A DNA stretch of 32,625 nucleotides from Anaerolineales bacterium UBA2232 (GCA_002348045.1 DDYO01000007.1:2144-34768); one strand, 5' to 3'. Shown: positions 23,586-32,387, numbered from the stretch's first letter. Translations and numbers: made by a program. The notes: generated from the letters alone by a model not told the origin.

Positions 23586-24557
23586 ATGGGGAATAAACTC
23601 AAGTTAGCCATCTACTGGGCAGCGAGTTGTGGGGGCTGCGACATTGCTATCCTGGAAATTGGTCACAATATCCTAAAAGTGGCGGAGGCCGCCGATATCC
23701 TGTTCTGGCCAGCCGCGATGGATTTCAAGTACAAAGACGTCGAAGCCATGCCTGACGGCCACGTGGACGTGTGCCTGTTCAACGGGGCAATTCGCTCCTC
23801 CGAGAACGAGCACATTGCCAAGCTGCTGCGCAGCAAATCCAAGGTGATGGTTGCCTTCGGATCCTGCGCTCATGAGGGCTGCATTCCCGGTCTGGCGAAT
23901 CTGACCAACCGTGGCGACATACTCACCCGCGTCTACCACGAGACGCCGTCCACGACGAACCCGGATCACGTCTTGCCCCAGACCGTCACCACTGTTGCTG
24001 AAGGTGAAGTGACGTTACCCGAGTTTTACGACACCGTCAAGACCCTAGCCCAAACCGTGCCCGTGGACTACTTTGTGCCCGGGTGCCCTCCGGTGGCTGC
24101 TCAGGTTTGGAAAGTCATCCAGGCCATCGTGAGCGGAGACTTGCCGGCCCCTGGAGCAGTGCTGGGCTCTGATCCGCGCAATCTCTGCGAGGAGTGCGAA
24201 AGAGTCCGTGAGGGGACCAAGGTGAAAAGGTTCGTAAGGCCCCACGAGATCATAGCCGATCCGAATAGGTGCTTCCTGGAGCAAGGGATCATCTGCGCGG
24301 GACCAGCGACCAGAGCGGGGTGCGGACGACCCTGCATTCATGCGGGCATGCCGTGCAGAGGATGCTATGGTCCACCCGAAGGGGTTGAAGACCAGGGCGG
24401 CAAGTTGCTCAGCGCTATCATGGCCGCGATGGACACCGAAGCCGACCCAGCAGAGCTAGCGCAGCAAATTGCTGACCCGGCAGGCACTTTGTACCGTTTC
24501 AGCCTAGCCGACTCCCTGCTGCAGGTGTTGCAGTCCAAACCCGAGAGGCAGGTCTAG
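23586..24557 (+). CDS. mvhG: [NiFe]-hydrogenase small subunit, F420-non-reducing (MvhG-like)
   Basis: 323 residues. The small subunit carries the proximal and further [4Fe-4S] clusters that take electrons from the NiFe site. Seen: Cys15-x2-Cys18 (AASCGGCDIAIL), FGSCAHEGC, and FVPGCPP, the proximal-cluster set of NuoB/hydrogenase small subunits. A C-terminal Cys-rich region (CEECERV, CAGPATRAGCGRPC, MPCRGCYG) matches the Mvh/Vhu-type layout. No Tat signal, so the enzyme is cytoplasmic. The start is ATG 23586 with GGAG seven bases upstream. It lies one base before the large subunit, giving equal expression. Confidence 0.9.
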   Translation: MGNKLKLAIYWAASCGGCDIAILEIGHNILKVAEAADILFWPAAMDFKYKDVEAMPDGHVDVCLFNGAIRSSENEHIAKLLRSKSKVMVAFGSCAHEGCIPGLANLTNRGDILTRVYHETPSTTNPDHVLPQTVTTVAEGEVTLPEFYDTVKTLAQTVPVDYFVPGCPPVAAQVWKVIQAIVSGDLPAPGAVLGSDPRNLCEECERVREGTKVKRFVRPHEIIADPNRCFLEQGIICAGPATRAGCGRPCIHAGMPCRGCYGPPEGVEDQGGKLLSAIMAAMDTEADPAELAQQIADPAGTLYRFSLADSLLQVLQSKPERQV

Positions 24558-24558
24558 C

Positions 24559-26043
24559 ATGACACACATCAAGATTGAACCGATTACTCGGCTGGAAGGC
24601 CATGGGGCCATCGATATCATCCTGAACGAGGCCGGGGACATTGCCCGCACCTACTTCCAGGTTCCAGAACTCCGCGGTTTTGAAAAGTTCTGCGAGGGTC
24701 GGCCGGTGGAGGAGATGCCGCGAATAACCAACCGCATTTGTGGCGTTTGTCCCTCTGCCCATCACATGGCTGCAACCAAAGCGGCAGACGCCGTATACCA
24801 CGTCGACCCGCCCCCAACGGCCAAAAAGCTGCGCGAGTTGCTGTACAGCTTTTTCTACGTAGCTGATCACACCACTCACTTTTACGTGCTCGGTGGACCG
24901 GATTTCGTCGTTGGACCGGACGCGCCGCCAGCGGAGCGCAACATCTTTGGCGTCATCAACAAGGTGGGCCTGGAAACCGGCGGCAAGGTCATCCAGACCT
25001 TGCAGGAAGCGCACGAAGCCGTCGCCACGATCGGCGGCAGGTACATCCATCCGGTCTGTGGTTTGCCGGGCGGCGTGAGCAAGGGCCTGCAGGAAGAAGA
25101 ACGCGCCCGCCTGGAGCAGATTGCCCGCGGTGCCATCGAGTTCTCGCGCATGTCCCTCAAGCTGTTTGCCGACGTCGTTCTGGCCAACAAGGTCTATGTG
25201 GATATGGTCCTCAGCGAGGCCTATACCATCCGAACCTATTACATGGGGCTCGTAGACGAAAACAACAAGGTCAATTTCTACGACGGCCGCGTACGGGTGG
25301 TTGATCCGCTGGGCAAGGAGATTGCCAAGTATGCGCCGACTGAGTACTTGGAGCACATCGCCGAGCACGTAGAGCCCTGGACCTACTTGAAGTTCCCCTA
25401 CCTCAAAAAGGTCGGGTGGAGCGGCATGGTGGACGGTATCGACAGTGGCATGTACCGAGCCACGCCGTTATCTCGCTTGAACGCAGCGGACGGCATGGCC
25501 ACGCCCTTGGCCCAGGAAGCCTACGAGCAGATGTATGATGCCCTCGGTGGCAAGCCCGTTCACGCCACGTTGGCCACCCATTGGGCGCGGCTGGTCGAGT
25601 TGTTGTATGCGTCGGAGCGGGCTTTGGAGCTATGCCTTGACCCAGAGATCACGGGCACCGAGATCCGTACCCTGCCTACGGCCACGCCCGATGAAGGGAT
25701 TGGCATCGTCGAGGCGCCCCGCGGAACGCTGACCCACCACTACATTACTGACGAAAAGGGGTTGCTGCGCAAGGTCAATTTGATCGTTGGCACAACCAAC
25801 AACTATGCGGCCATGGGACTTTCGATCCAGAAGGCGGCCGAGAGCCTGATCAAGGCCGGCACCGTGGTTACCGAGGGACTGCTCAACCGAATCGAGATGG
25901 CCTTTCGCGCCTACGATCCGTGCCTCGGTTGTGCCACCCACGCCTTGCCGGGGCAACTGCCTCTCTTGGTTTCCATCTATGATCACAATGGTCAGCTGGT
26001 GCGACGTTTAAGCACCGACGGCGACGACACAACGGCCCTGTAG
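24559..26043 (+). CDS. mvhA: [NiFe]-hydrogenase large subunit, F420-non-reducing (MvhA-like)
   Basis: 494-residue catalytic subunit for H2 activation. Both NiFe ligand motifs are intact: [11 protein letters not shown] (Cys61, Cys64) and DPCLGCATH (Cys455, Cys458). The Ni-ligand position is Cys, not Sec, although the organism makes selenoproteins. A 33-residue tail follows His461, as expected of a precursor cut by a maturation protease; no hyaD/hycI-type gene lies in the window. Position beside HdrA and MvhD domains suggests group 3c. The tail is somewhat long for a cleaved extension. ATG 24559 sits one base after the mvhG stop. Confidence 0.93.
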   Translation: MTHIKIEPITRLEGHGAIDIILNEAGDIARTYFQVPELRGFEKFCEGRPVEEMPRITNRICGVCPSAHHMAATKAADAVYHVDPPPTAKKLRELLYSFFYVADHTTHFYVLGGPDFVVGPDAPPAERNIFGVINKVGLETGGKVIQTLQEAHEAVATIGGRYIHPVCGLPGGVSKGLQEEERARLEQIARGAIEFSRMSLKLFADVVLANKVYVDMVLSEAYTIRTYYMGLVDENNKVNFYDGRVRVVDPLGKEIAKYAPTEYLEHIAEHVEPWTYLKFPYLKKVGWSGMVDGIDSGMYRATPLSRLNAADGMATPLAQEAYEQMYDALGGKPVHATLATHWARLVELLYASERALELCLDPEITGTEIRTLPTATPDEGIGIVEAPRGTLTHHYITDEKGLLRKVNLIVGTTNNYAAMGLSIQKAAESLIKAGTVVTEGLLNRIEMAFRAYDPCLGCATHALPGQLPLLVSIYDHNGQLVRRLSTDGDDTTAL

Positions 26044-26078
26044 GCAGAGAGCGCCGAAGGATATCAGGAGGGGGCAAC

Positions 26079-26969
26079 GTGAAGCGCGGAGCAACAATGA
26101 AGCATGTGACCGCTGAGGCTATTCTGCTTGAGCGGAAGATGATTACCCGAAGCCATGCCCTCCGGCTGGACCGCGGAAAGTGCGTCGGCTGTGAGCTGTG
26201 CACGGCGGTCTGCCCACAGGAGGCCATCGTGCACATGGCCGGTTCCATTGAGGACGGCCGCATGGTGCAACGCCCAACGATTGACATCGATCCGCAGAAG
26301 TGTAACTTTTGCGGGGAGTGCGTGGTTGTCTGCCCTGTGCATGCTCTGGCCCTGCAGGTCGATGGCGAAGCCAGCATTCCTGTCATAGAGTATGAGGCCT
26401 TTCCCTCGCTGATCAAAGAAATCAGCACCGACGCCGATCAGCTCCGTCCGGAGATGGCCCCGTCGGTGACAGAGGTCTGTCCCACCGATGTAATTACCGT
26501 GCAGATCAGCGCTGATGGTGCAGGGCAGCCCCGCACGGTACAGGCTATCGAGATTGATGAGACGGACTGCATCTACTGCAAGCAGTGCGAGGTCTTGTGC
26601 CCCGGAGCGTTTTCTGTCACTCATCCGTTCGAGGGCATGATCCAGTTGGACCGGTCGTTTTGTCCAGAGGGATGCCAGGCATGCGCTGACCTCTGTCCTA
26701 CCCATGCCCTGTGGATGAGGGACGGCGAGTTGATGCTGGATGACCGCTTCTGCCTCTACTGTGGGGCATGTCTCAAGATTTGCCCGGCTGCGGAGGCGCT
26801 CACGGTGCGTCGACACCGCGTGCGGCACACCCCGGTCAAGTCCGGAGCATGGATTGCCGCTGTGGAAAAGCTCATTTCGACTGAGCTGGCGGCGCAGGAG
26901 TTGGAGCTCAAGAACCAGGAAAAGCGCCGCAGCGTCCTGGCCTTTATGCCCGGGCTCCGAGAGACATAG
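26079..26969 (+). CDS. Polyferredoxin (MvhB-like), about five [4Fe-4S] motifs
   Basis: 296 residues, cysteine-rich. Motifs in order are CVGCELCTAVCP, CNFCGECVVVCP, CIYCKQCEVLCP, CPEGCQACADLCP (variant spacing) and CLYCGACLKICP. The first two and the last three are separated by a Cys-poor middle (about 100-160). Likely an electron wire of the preceding hydrogenase/Hdr module, comparable to MvhB but with fewer clusters. The start is taken as GTG 26079 with AGGAGGGG at about 26067-26074; ATG 26098 is out of frame with it, and the next in-frame ATG begins six codons further. It is the last gene of the operon, before a strong hairpin. Confidence 0.85.
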   Translation: MKRGATMKHVTAEAILLERKMITRSHALRLDRGKCVGCELCTAVCPQEAIVHMAGSIEDGRMVQRPTIDIDPQKCNFCGECVVVCPVHALALQVDGEASIPVIEYEAFPSLIKEISTDADQLRPEMAPSVTEVCPTDVITVQISADGAGQPRTVQAIEIDETDCIYCKQCEVLCPGAFSVTHPFEGMIQLDRSFCPEGCQACADLCPTHALWMRDGELMLDDRFCLYCGACLKICPAAEALTVRRHRVRHTPVKSGAWIAAVEKLISTELAAQELELKNQEKRRSVLAFMPGLRET

Positions 26970-26997
26970 GCCATACCGAAGGTTTCCTGACTGTGAC

Positions 26998-27024
26998 AAC
27001 AGCCCGCCTAAGTGGCGGGCTGTT
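26998..27024 (+). terminator. Terminator of the AOR-Hdr-Mvh operon
   Basis: AACAGCCCGCC-TAAGT-GGCGGGCTGTT: an 11-bp perfect stem with a 5-base loop, 28 bases after the last stop. No clear T-run follows. Confidence 0.7.
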
Positions 27025-27189
27025 CGCTGCACGACAGAACCCCAGGGCCGCATAGGGGATTTGCTCGAGCCGCTGTGCTCAGAGCCGTTTCGGCGGGGAA
27101 TACAGCGAGCTGGTTGACCGATGGTGGAACATTCCCGGTCCGCTCGGCGTCCACAGGAAGCAAGACTAACTGAAAAAAGGAGTACTCTC

Positions 27190-27912
27190 ATGTTCAAACG
27201 AGCCACCAGATTAGGCCTTCTGGCCCTTGTGTCCATCGTGGTCTTGGCCAGTGGATGCACTAGCCCCGCACCCGCTCCCGCTGCGGAGCCGACACGTTCT
27301 ATCACGGTAGTCGGCCAGGGCAAAGCGTATGGCACGCCCGACGTGGTGCGAACCACGGTTGGTGTAGAGGCGCGATCAGTATCCATCGACGAAGCCCTAG
27401 CCGACACCAACGCCAGAATAGCCAGCATCCTGACTGCCTTACGGCAGTTGGGCGTCGCGGACAAGGACCTCCAGACCAGCAACTTTAGCGTGTACCTGGC
27501 GCAGCAGAGCAAGCCCGGCGTCGAGGAAACCGACGGCCCCCTCTTCTACCACGTGAGCAACCAAGTGTCGGTTACTCTCCGAGATATCACCAAGCTGGGT
27601 GAATTGCTCGGACAGGTTCTGAACTCGGGCGCCAACACCGTCTACGGCGTGAGCTTTGGCGTAGACGACACTACGGCACTGGAGTCAGAGGCCCGAGCGG
27701 ATGCGGTGGCCGATGCCAAGTCCCGCGCGGAAGCCCTGGCAGGACTGAACAATGTGACATTGGGCCGCGTCCTCAGCGTGAGCGAGGTAATCTCTGGCAG
27801 CCCTGGCCCTCTGTATGACGCGGCCAGAATGAGTGGCGCAGGCGCTGTACCCACTGAGCCCGGTCAAATGGAGATTACGCTGAGCATTCAGATCACATAC
27901 GCGATCCAGTAG
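27190..27912 (+). CDS. SIMPL-domain (DUF541) lipoprotein
   Basis: 240 residues. A lipoprotein signal ends at VLASGC (Cys about 22). The SIMPL domain begins ITVVGQGKAYGTPDVVRTTVGVE and carries NARIASILTALRQLGVADKDLQTSNFSVY, a hallmark of the family (E. coli YggE, Brucella BP26). The late NVTLGRVLSVSE and LSIQITYAIQ also fit. Members are envelope proteins of uncertain role, sometimes linked to oxidative stress. The start is ATG 27190 with AAAAAAGGAG seven bases upstream; the frame is open for 23 more codons that do not look like a signal. It is flanked by hairpin terminators on both sides, so it is probably transcribed alone. Confidence 0.88.
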   Translation: MFKRATRLGLLALVSIVVLASGCTSPAPAPAAEPTRSITVVGQGKAYGTPDVVRTTVGVEARSVSIDEALADTNARIASILTALRQLGVADKDLQTSNFSVYLAQQSKPGVEETDGPLFYHVSNQVSVTLRDITKLGELLGQVLNSGANTVYGVSFGVDDTTALESEARADAVADAKSRAEALAGLNNVTLGRVLSVSEVISGSPGPLYDAARMSGAGAVPTEPGQMEITLSIQITYAIQ

Positions 27913-27932
27913 TCGCAGTGGAGCATGGCTCC

Positions 27933-27965
27933 GAGAGGGCTGGCAAAAATGCCAGCCCTCTCTTT
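27933..27965 (+). terminator. Rho-independent terminator of the SIMPL gene
   Basis: GAGAGGGCTGGC-AAAAAT-GCCAGCCCTCTC (27933-27944 / 27951-27962), a 12-bp stem followed by TTT. Confidence 0.85.
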
Positions 27966-27967
27966 GG

Positions 27968-27997
27968 TTGACCTGCTACCACTGCCGATGGTACAGT
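27968..27997 (+). promoter_or_regulatory. Promoter of thiN
   Basis: TTGACC (27968-27973), an 18-base spacer, and TACAGT (27992-27997), directly after the upstream terminator. No TPP riboswitch is present in this short leader. Confidence 0.6.
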
Positions 27998-28027
27998 GAG
28001 GGCCACGATCTTAACGAGGAGGCGGAT

Positions 28028-28705
28028 ATGCGTGCGCTCGTCATAGCCAATGGCCACATCACAAAAGGCCACCAGGCGGCCCTGTCGGTCGGTCCCGACG
28101 ATTTGGTGATCGCCGCCGACGGCGGAGCACGAGTGGCCAGAAAGCTGGGGCTGTGGCCGCACTTGGTCGTCGGTGACATGGACTCGCTGCCTGCCAACCT
28201 GCGCCGCGAATTGGATGAACGTGGCTGCCAGTTCATCGGACATCCCACCCACAAGGACGAGACCGACTCGGAGCTGGCCATCCGGGAGGCTTTGCGGGCA
28301 GGGGCCAGCGAGATTGTCCTGGTGGGCATGATTGGCAACAGGCTCGACCACACCTTGGCCAACGTGTTCCTCTTGGCCATGCCCGAGCTTGCCGGTGTCT
28401 CAGCGCGGATTTGGGACCACCGCACGCAAGTGTGGCTGGTGCGCGGAAGCCGGTCCCTGATTATCGAGGGCCGACCCGGCGACATCATCACCCTCCTCCC
28501 ATTAGGCGGTGATGCATCCGGTATTGAGACTCAGGGCCTAGAGTATGCTCTGCATGGTGATACTCTCCGGGTAGGGCTCGCTAGGGGTGTCAGCAACGTG
28601 CTGACGGAGCCTCGCGCTGTCGTCTCGCTGACCAGCGGCCTGCTTCTAGTCGTCCACGTGACGCCGCGTGTCAGACGGTCCCAAGAGGGCAACACTCCCC
28701 GCTAA
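28028..28705 (+). CDS. thiN: Thiamine pyrophosphokinase
   Basis: 225 residues. It transfers pyrophosphate from ATP to thiamine, giving TPP, the last step of thiamine salvage. Motifs: VIAADGGARVARKLG, VVGDMDSLP, THKDETDSELAI, and GMIGNRLDHTLAN hold the Asp-rich, Mg-ATP binding residues of the eukaryotic/Bacillus-type TPK. The C-terminal lobe has the thiamine-binding LLPLGG and LEYAL elements. ATG 28028 has GAGGAGG about 6 bases upstream. It faces the thiamine-uptake operon on the other strand, 19 bases stop to stop, which fits one functional unit of import and activation. Confidence 0.92.
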   Translation: MRALVIANGHITKGHQAALSVGPDDLVIAADGGARVARKLGLWPHLVVGDMDSLPANLRRELDERGCQFIGHPTHKDETDSELAIREALRAGASEIVLVGMIGNRLDHTLANVFLLAMPELAGVSARIWDHRTQVWLVRGSRSLIIEGRPGDIITLLPLGGDASGIETQGLEYALHGDTLRVGLARGVSNVLTEPRAVVSLTSGLLLVVHVTPRVRRSQEGNTPR

Positions 28706-28723
28706 TGCCAACGTCGGGAGGCA

Positions 28724-29479
28724 TCAGCTCGTCAGGGCCTCAAGCACCTCCTGCTTCAGTGCAGCAAACTCAATCGTCGTGGTCACCGCCCGCCTGCGGG
28801 GCCGTGGAAGGTCGACTGCCTTGGCGAGCCGGACCTGGGCTGGCCGCGGCGACAGAACGTACACATAGTCCGAGAGGAAGAGCGCTTCTTCGACGTCATG
28901 GGTCACGAACAGAATCGTGTGGCGAAACTCTTGCCAGACCCGGAGCAACCACTCTTGCAGGTCCATTCGCGTGATCGCGTCCAGTGGACCAAAAGGCTCA
29001 TCCAGGAGCAGTAGCTCCCGGCGGCACATAAAGGTACGCAGCAAGGCCGCTCGCTGCCGCATTCCACCGGAAAGCGCCGCGGGATAGCTTTCCGCAAAAC
29101 CGTCGAGCCCAAAAAGGGGGAGCATATCCCTCGCCTCGCGGCGAGCCGCCTTTGCGTCCTCGCCTCGAACCTCCGGCCCCAGGACCACATTGTCCAGTAC
29201 GTTGCGCCAGGGCAGCAACAGGTCCCTCTGTGGCATGTAGGCAACCGCTCCAAGGCGCTGACTGGAAGGCAAACCATCCAGCAGTATTTCACCCCGATCG
29301 GGCTCCTGCAGGCCGCAGATAATGCTGAACAGCGTGCTCTTGCCGCACCCGCTCGGTCCGATAATGGACACGAAAGCGTGCTCAGCAGCTGTTAGCTCCA
29401 CACCTTCCAGCACCTTGGTGACCGTTCCGTCCACCCGGTAGGCCTTGTGCAGGCCACGAACCTCCAGCTTGTCTGCCAT
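28724..29479 (-). CDS. thiZ: Thiamine-precursor ABC transporter ATPase (ThiZ-like)
   Basis: 251-residue ABC ATPase of the nitrate/sulfonate/taurine type. Walker A GPSGCGKST, Q-loop YMPQRDLLLPW, signature ALSGGMRQR, Walker B LLLLDEPFGPLD and the switch His in FVTHDVEEA are all intact. It powers uptake through the permease encoded at 30590-31408. It is the last gene of the TPP-riboswitch operon, 80 bases after the binding-protein gene. Substrate is inferred from operon context: the ATPase alone cannot tell thiamine precursor from sulfonate. Confidence 0.87.
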   Translation of the reverse strand: MADKLEVRGLHKAYRVDGTVTKVLEGVELTAAEHAFVSIIGPSGCGKSTLFSIICGLQEPDRGEILLDGLPSSQRLGAVAYMPQRDLLLPWRNVLDNVVLGPEVRGEDAKAARREARDMLPLFGLDGFAESYPAALSGGMRQRAALLRTFMCRRELLLLDEPFGPLDAITRMDLQEWLLRVWQEFRHTILFVTHDVEEALFLSDYVYVLSPRPAQVRLAKAVDLPRPRRRAVTTTIEFAALKQEVLEALTS

Positions 29480-29561
29480 GTCGGTTTCTATCCCGTACCT
29501 TTTCGCGCTCCGCGGTGACCATGGCCGACGGTTCCGCCTCGGCGAGCCAACTCCCAGAGCA

Positions 29562-30590
29562 CTATCGAGGAAGGAACTCGTTGGTAAAAGCTTTGCTCAC
29601 ATCAATCGGCCTGGCGATCAGTCCATGCTCAACCATAAAGTTGGCCAAACCTATCCAGATCTCCGCATCCTGTTCTCCCCATGTCGCCGCATCGGACCGA
29701 TAACGTGGGCTCAGCCACGCCTGGCTGCGACGAGCCAGCTCCGGCTCGGTCTCGGGCGAAGCCCGCAGCAGGACTGCCGCAGCTTCATCCGGGTTGGCAA
29801 TCGCGTACTCGTAACCACGTTTTGTAGCCGCTAAGAACCGCCGGAGAAGTTCGGGCTTGCTCTGGATCGTGGCCTCGCCGGCAACGATGACCGGAGTGTA
29901 GTAGTCCGGAACGCAACTGCCGTACAGCGGGATTGTGTTGAGCTCAACACCCATGATCTCCGCCTGAATCCCATCCCACGCCAGGAAGATCCAAGCCACG
30001 TCCACCCGCCGGCTCACCAGCGCAGGAAACGCATCGAACCCCACATCAATAAAATCCACCGTGCTGCTGTCGGCCCCATCGCAGGCCATAAGCTGGCTCA
30101 GAATTGGTCTCTCGATGGGCAGCCCGTATGAGGCATAGCGTTTGCCCACCATGTCCCTGGGGCTCGTGATGCCGCTCTTCGCCAGAGCGGCAAACGCCGA
30201 CGTGTTGTGCTGGATAATCGCGGCCAGTGACACCACTGGGATATCGTTGGCCCGGGCAACGGTCACCTCTTCCTGAAAACTCACGCCGGCATGGGTGTTG
30301 CCGTAGGCGACCTGCTTCAGGGCCGCCGCCGGATCCGCCGGAACCTGTATCTCGACGTCCAGTCCAACCTCGGCAAACCATCCCTTCTCCTTAGCCACAT
30401 AGAAGCCAGTGTGATTGGTGTTCGGCACCCAGTCCAGTGACAAGATGAACCTGTCCAGCGCCGGACGCGTGGGGGTGACCGACCGCAGTGCTGGGGGCGT
30501 TCCACAACCCGTGAGCGCTGCCAGCAGAAGGATCGCACTCGCAATTCTCTTCAGCACTGACCTGTACCCTTGGACTCTTCTCCCTTCCAT
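29562..30590 (-). CDS. thiY: Thiamine-precursor (HMP-type) ABC binding lipoprotein (ThiY / NMT1-like)
   Basis: 342-residue periplasmic-type lipoprotein: signal ending LAALTGC, then the THI5/NMT1-family start LSLDWVPNTNHTGFYVAKEKGWF. The fold continues with SFQEEVTVARANDIPVVSLAAI, VGKRYASYGLPIE, and FPALVSRRVDVAWIFLAWDG. Members near ThiXZ bind pyrimidine precursors such as N-formyl-aminopyrimidine (HMP-related). ATG 30590 overlaps the permease stop (TGATG), with AGGAAAGG upstream; GTG 30593 is the same frame one codon earlier. TPP-riboswitch control supports the substrate. Confidence 0.88.
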   Translation of the reverse strand: MEGRRVQGYRSVLKRIASAILLLAALTGCGTPPALRSVTPTRPALDRFILSLDWVPNTNHTGFYVAKEKGWFAEVGLDVEIQVPADPAAALKQVAYGNTHAGVSFQEEVTVARANDIPVVSLAAIIQHNTSAFAALAKSGITSPRDMVGKRYASYGLPIERPILSQLMACDGADSSTVDFIDVGFDAFPALVSRRVDVAWIFLAWDGIQAEIMGVELNTIPLYGSCVPDYYTPVIVAGEATIQSKPELLRRFLAATKRGYEYAIANPDEAAAVLLRASPETEPELARRSQAWLSPRYRSDAATWGEQDAEIWIGLANFMVEHGLIARPIDVSKAFTNEFLPR

Positions 30591-31408
30591 CACCTTTCCT
30601 CTAATCCTTCCCAGCGCTCCTGGCGAGCCGTGGTATAGTACCAGGGCAAAGCCGCCCGCTCACACAGCGCCACAGCCGAAAACAGGGCGATGCTCAGCAA
30701 AGAACTCAAAGCTATCGCGACGAATACCCAGTCGGTTCGAAACGAGTTGGAGGACCGCAACATGAAAACGCCAAGACCCTTGCTGGCGCCCACCCATTCA
30801 CCGATAATCGCTCCGATGACGCTGTAGGTAATGGCAATACGGATACCTGAGAATGCCGCAGGCAGCGCGGCTGGTGCTCGGACCTTGGCAAAGATCTGCC
30901 ACCGGCTGGCGCCCATTGTCTGCAGCAACGCCAGCAGCTCGGGGTCCACGCCCCGGAGCCCATCGGTAGTCGATACCACGATGGGGAAGAAACAGACCAG
31001 TGCCACTACGATGACCTTGGGCCAGATGGTATAGCCCAGCCAGATGACCAGCAACGGCGCGATGGCCATAATGGGTACGGTCTGTGTGATGACCAAGATG
31101 GGGTAGATGGCCCGCCGCACCAGAGAAGACAGATCGATAATGATTGAGAAGCCGAGGCCCGTTATCAGGGCTACGACAAAGCCCAACAGGGCCTCCCGAA
31201 GCGTCTGTTGCACGTGCTCGGCCAGCAGCGACCTCGCTTGCAGGCCTGCAGTCCACACCCTGGAAGGTGCCGGCAAGAGATAAGCTTCGATGCGCCAAAG
31301 CCACACCGCACATTCCCACACCACTACAAACACAAGGCACAGGACCGCTGACGGAAGGTACTGGCGGATGGCTGTTCGCAGCATGGGTCGCCATTCACTG
31401 CCCATCAT
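30590..31408 (-). CDS. thiX: Thiamine-precursor ABC transporter permease (ThiX-like)
   Basis: 272-residue inner-membrane permease of the SsuC/TauC type, about six hydrophobic segments. The EAA-type loop is seen as LLALLQTMGASRWQIFAKVRAPAALPAAFSGIRIA, which contacts the ATPase. GEWVGASKGLGVFML near the end is also typical. The start is ATG 31408 with GGAGG eight bases upstream; the frame continues to 31444 inside the preceding gene. It overlaps that gene's stop by 14 bases, indicating coupling, and overlaps the ThiY start at the other end. Confidence 0.88.
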   Translation of the reverse strand: MMGSEWRPMLRTAIRQYLPSAVLCLVFVVVWECAVWLWRIEAYLLPAPSRVWTAGLQARSLLAEHVQQTLREALLGFVVALITGLGFSIIIDLSSLVRRAIYPILVITQTVPIMAIAPLLVIWLGYTIWPKVIVVALVCFFPIVVSTTDGLRGVDPELLALLQTMGASRWQIFAKVRAPAALPAAFSGIRIAITYSVIGAIIGEWVGASKGLGVFMLRSSNSFRTDWVFVAIALSSLLSIALFSAVALCERAALPWYYTTARQERWEGLEER

Positions 31409-31670
31409 GATCAGGTCCTCCGGACAGTCCAGGAGGGCATGCATTGGACACTGTGCACGTCATGACGGTCGCGCCTCTATGGCAAGCCGTTACAAAGGCG
31501 CGGTGCAGCGCAGCAAAGACCTCCTCGGCATCGCCTTCCAGCTGTGTGCTCATGCGCCCGGTCTCAGCGTGCAGCTGGAAACCAGTCAGCGCTTGACAGG
31601 CTTCGCCAATCGAAAGCTCCCATTCGTCCTGACCAAGAGGATACACCGCAAACTGCGCACTGATCATCAT
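31395..31670 (-). CDS. YkoF-like thiamine-binding protein (MTH1187/DUF77 type)
   Basis: 91 residues. It starts MMISAQFAVYPLGQDEWELSI and contains a VFAALHRAFVTACHRGATVMTCTVSNA C-terminal segment, as in the small thiamine-binding YkoF/MTH1187 proteins. In Bacillus YkoF binds HMP/thiamine-related ligands next to a transporter. Here it sits in a TPP-riboswitch operon immediately before the permease. GGTGAG lies about four bases before ATG 31670; the frame continues upstream over the methyltransferase gene, with which it overlaps by four bases. It probably buffers or delivers the transported ligand in the cytoplasm. Confidence 0.82.
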   Translation of the reverse strand: MMISAQFAVYPLGQDEWELSIGEACQALTGFQLHAETGRMSTQLEGDAEEVFAALHRAFVTACHRGATVMTCTVSNACPPGLSGGPDHDGQ

Positions 31671-32356
31671 TTTCTCACCACCCCCACTAGTAGCGCGCCG
31701 AACAGCCTCAGCCAGCGCTGACCGATGGCCTCCAGAGCAGTCGCCCAGCGCAATCCCTGACCTGATGGCCCAAAAAACACCGAGCTGCTCCAATGGACCG
31801 GCCCAAATTGCCCGAGGAGATGCTGGAACTCGTAAGGACCCAAGAAATGGGCATGAGAGAACGGCGTCACGGTCCGTCTGCTCTCGTTGCGACGGTGCCA
31901 TGCCCACGGGCTCCACGCGTTGAGCACCGCCACCAAGAGTGATCCTCCAGGCCGAAGCGCCCGCCACATTTCCGTCAACACCCTCTGCCGATCGGCCACA
32001 AACTCCAGCGCCGTAACCGACAGCACTAGATCAAAGCGGGCGTCTGCCACGGGCAGAAGGGCCGCATCCGCCAGAACCAGAGCGGCCCCCGTGCCCTTGG
32101 ACCGCGCTACATCCAGCATCGGCGCCGAGATGTCAACGCCCATCACTGCAAGTCCCCTGCTTACCAAGTCCGCAGCGAAATGCCCTGTTCCCGTACCCAC
32201 GTCCAGCGCGACCTTGCCTAGCAAAGGTTCGGCCAAGCGATACAGAACGGCTTTCTCCAGCCTGTCCACCTCACGGCCAATGGCAATCCTGTACCACCCA
32301 TCATAATCGGAGGCCACGTCATCGAAAGCACGCTCTGAATCCTGTCGGTGAGTCAT
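31667..32356 (-). CDS. Class I SAM-dependent methyltransferase in the thiamine operon
   Basis: 229 residues. SAM-binding motif I is VALDVGTGTGHFAADL, followed by VMGVDISAPMLDVARSKG (motif II), VLADAALLPVADARFDLVLSV, and LRPGGSLLVAVLNAW. This is the UbiE/BioC-like methyltransferase fold; the substrate cannot be told. ATG 32356 (MTHRQDSERAFDD) has AGGGATGG upstream. A start at 32422 is impossible because that part lies inside the terminator downstream of the TPP riboswitch. It is the first gene of the operon, so its expression is controlled by TPP; why a methyltransferase is needed there is unknown. Confidence 0.82.
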   Translation of the reverse strand: MTHRQDSERAFDDVASDYDGWYRIAIGREVDRLEKAVLYRLAEPLLGKVALDVGTGTGHFAADLVSRGLAVMGVDISAPMLDVARSKGTGAALVLADAALLPVADARFDLVLSVTALEFVADRQRVLTEMWRALRPGGSLLVAVLNAWSPWAWHRRNESRRTVTPFSHAHFLGPYEFQHLLGQFGPVHWSSSVFFGPSGQGLRWATALEAIGQRWLRLFGALLVGVVRK

Positions 32357-32387
32357 CGGCCCATCCCTTTTCGTCATAGAACACAGA

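Noticed and set aside
25918..25945. Selenocysteine in the hydrogenase large subunit
   Set aside because: The DPCLGC motif codons are TGC and TGT; there is no in-frame TGA.
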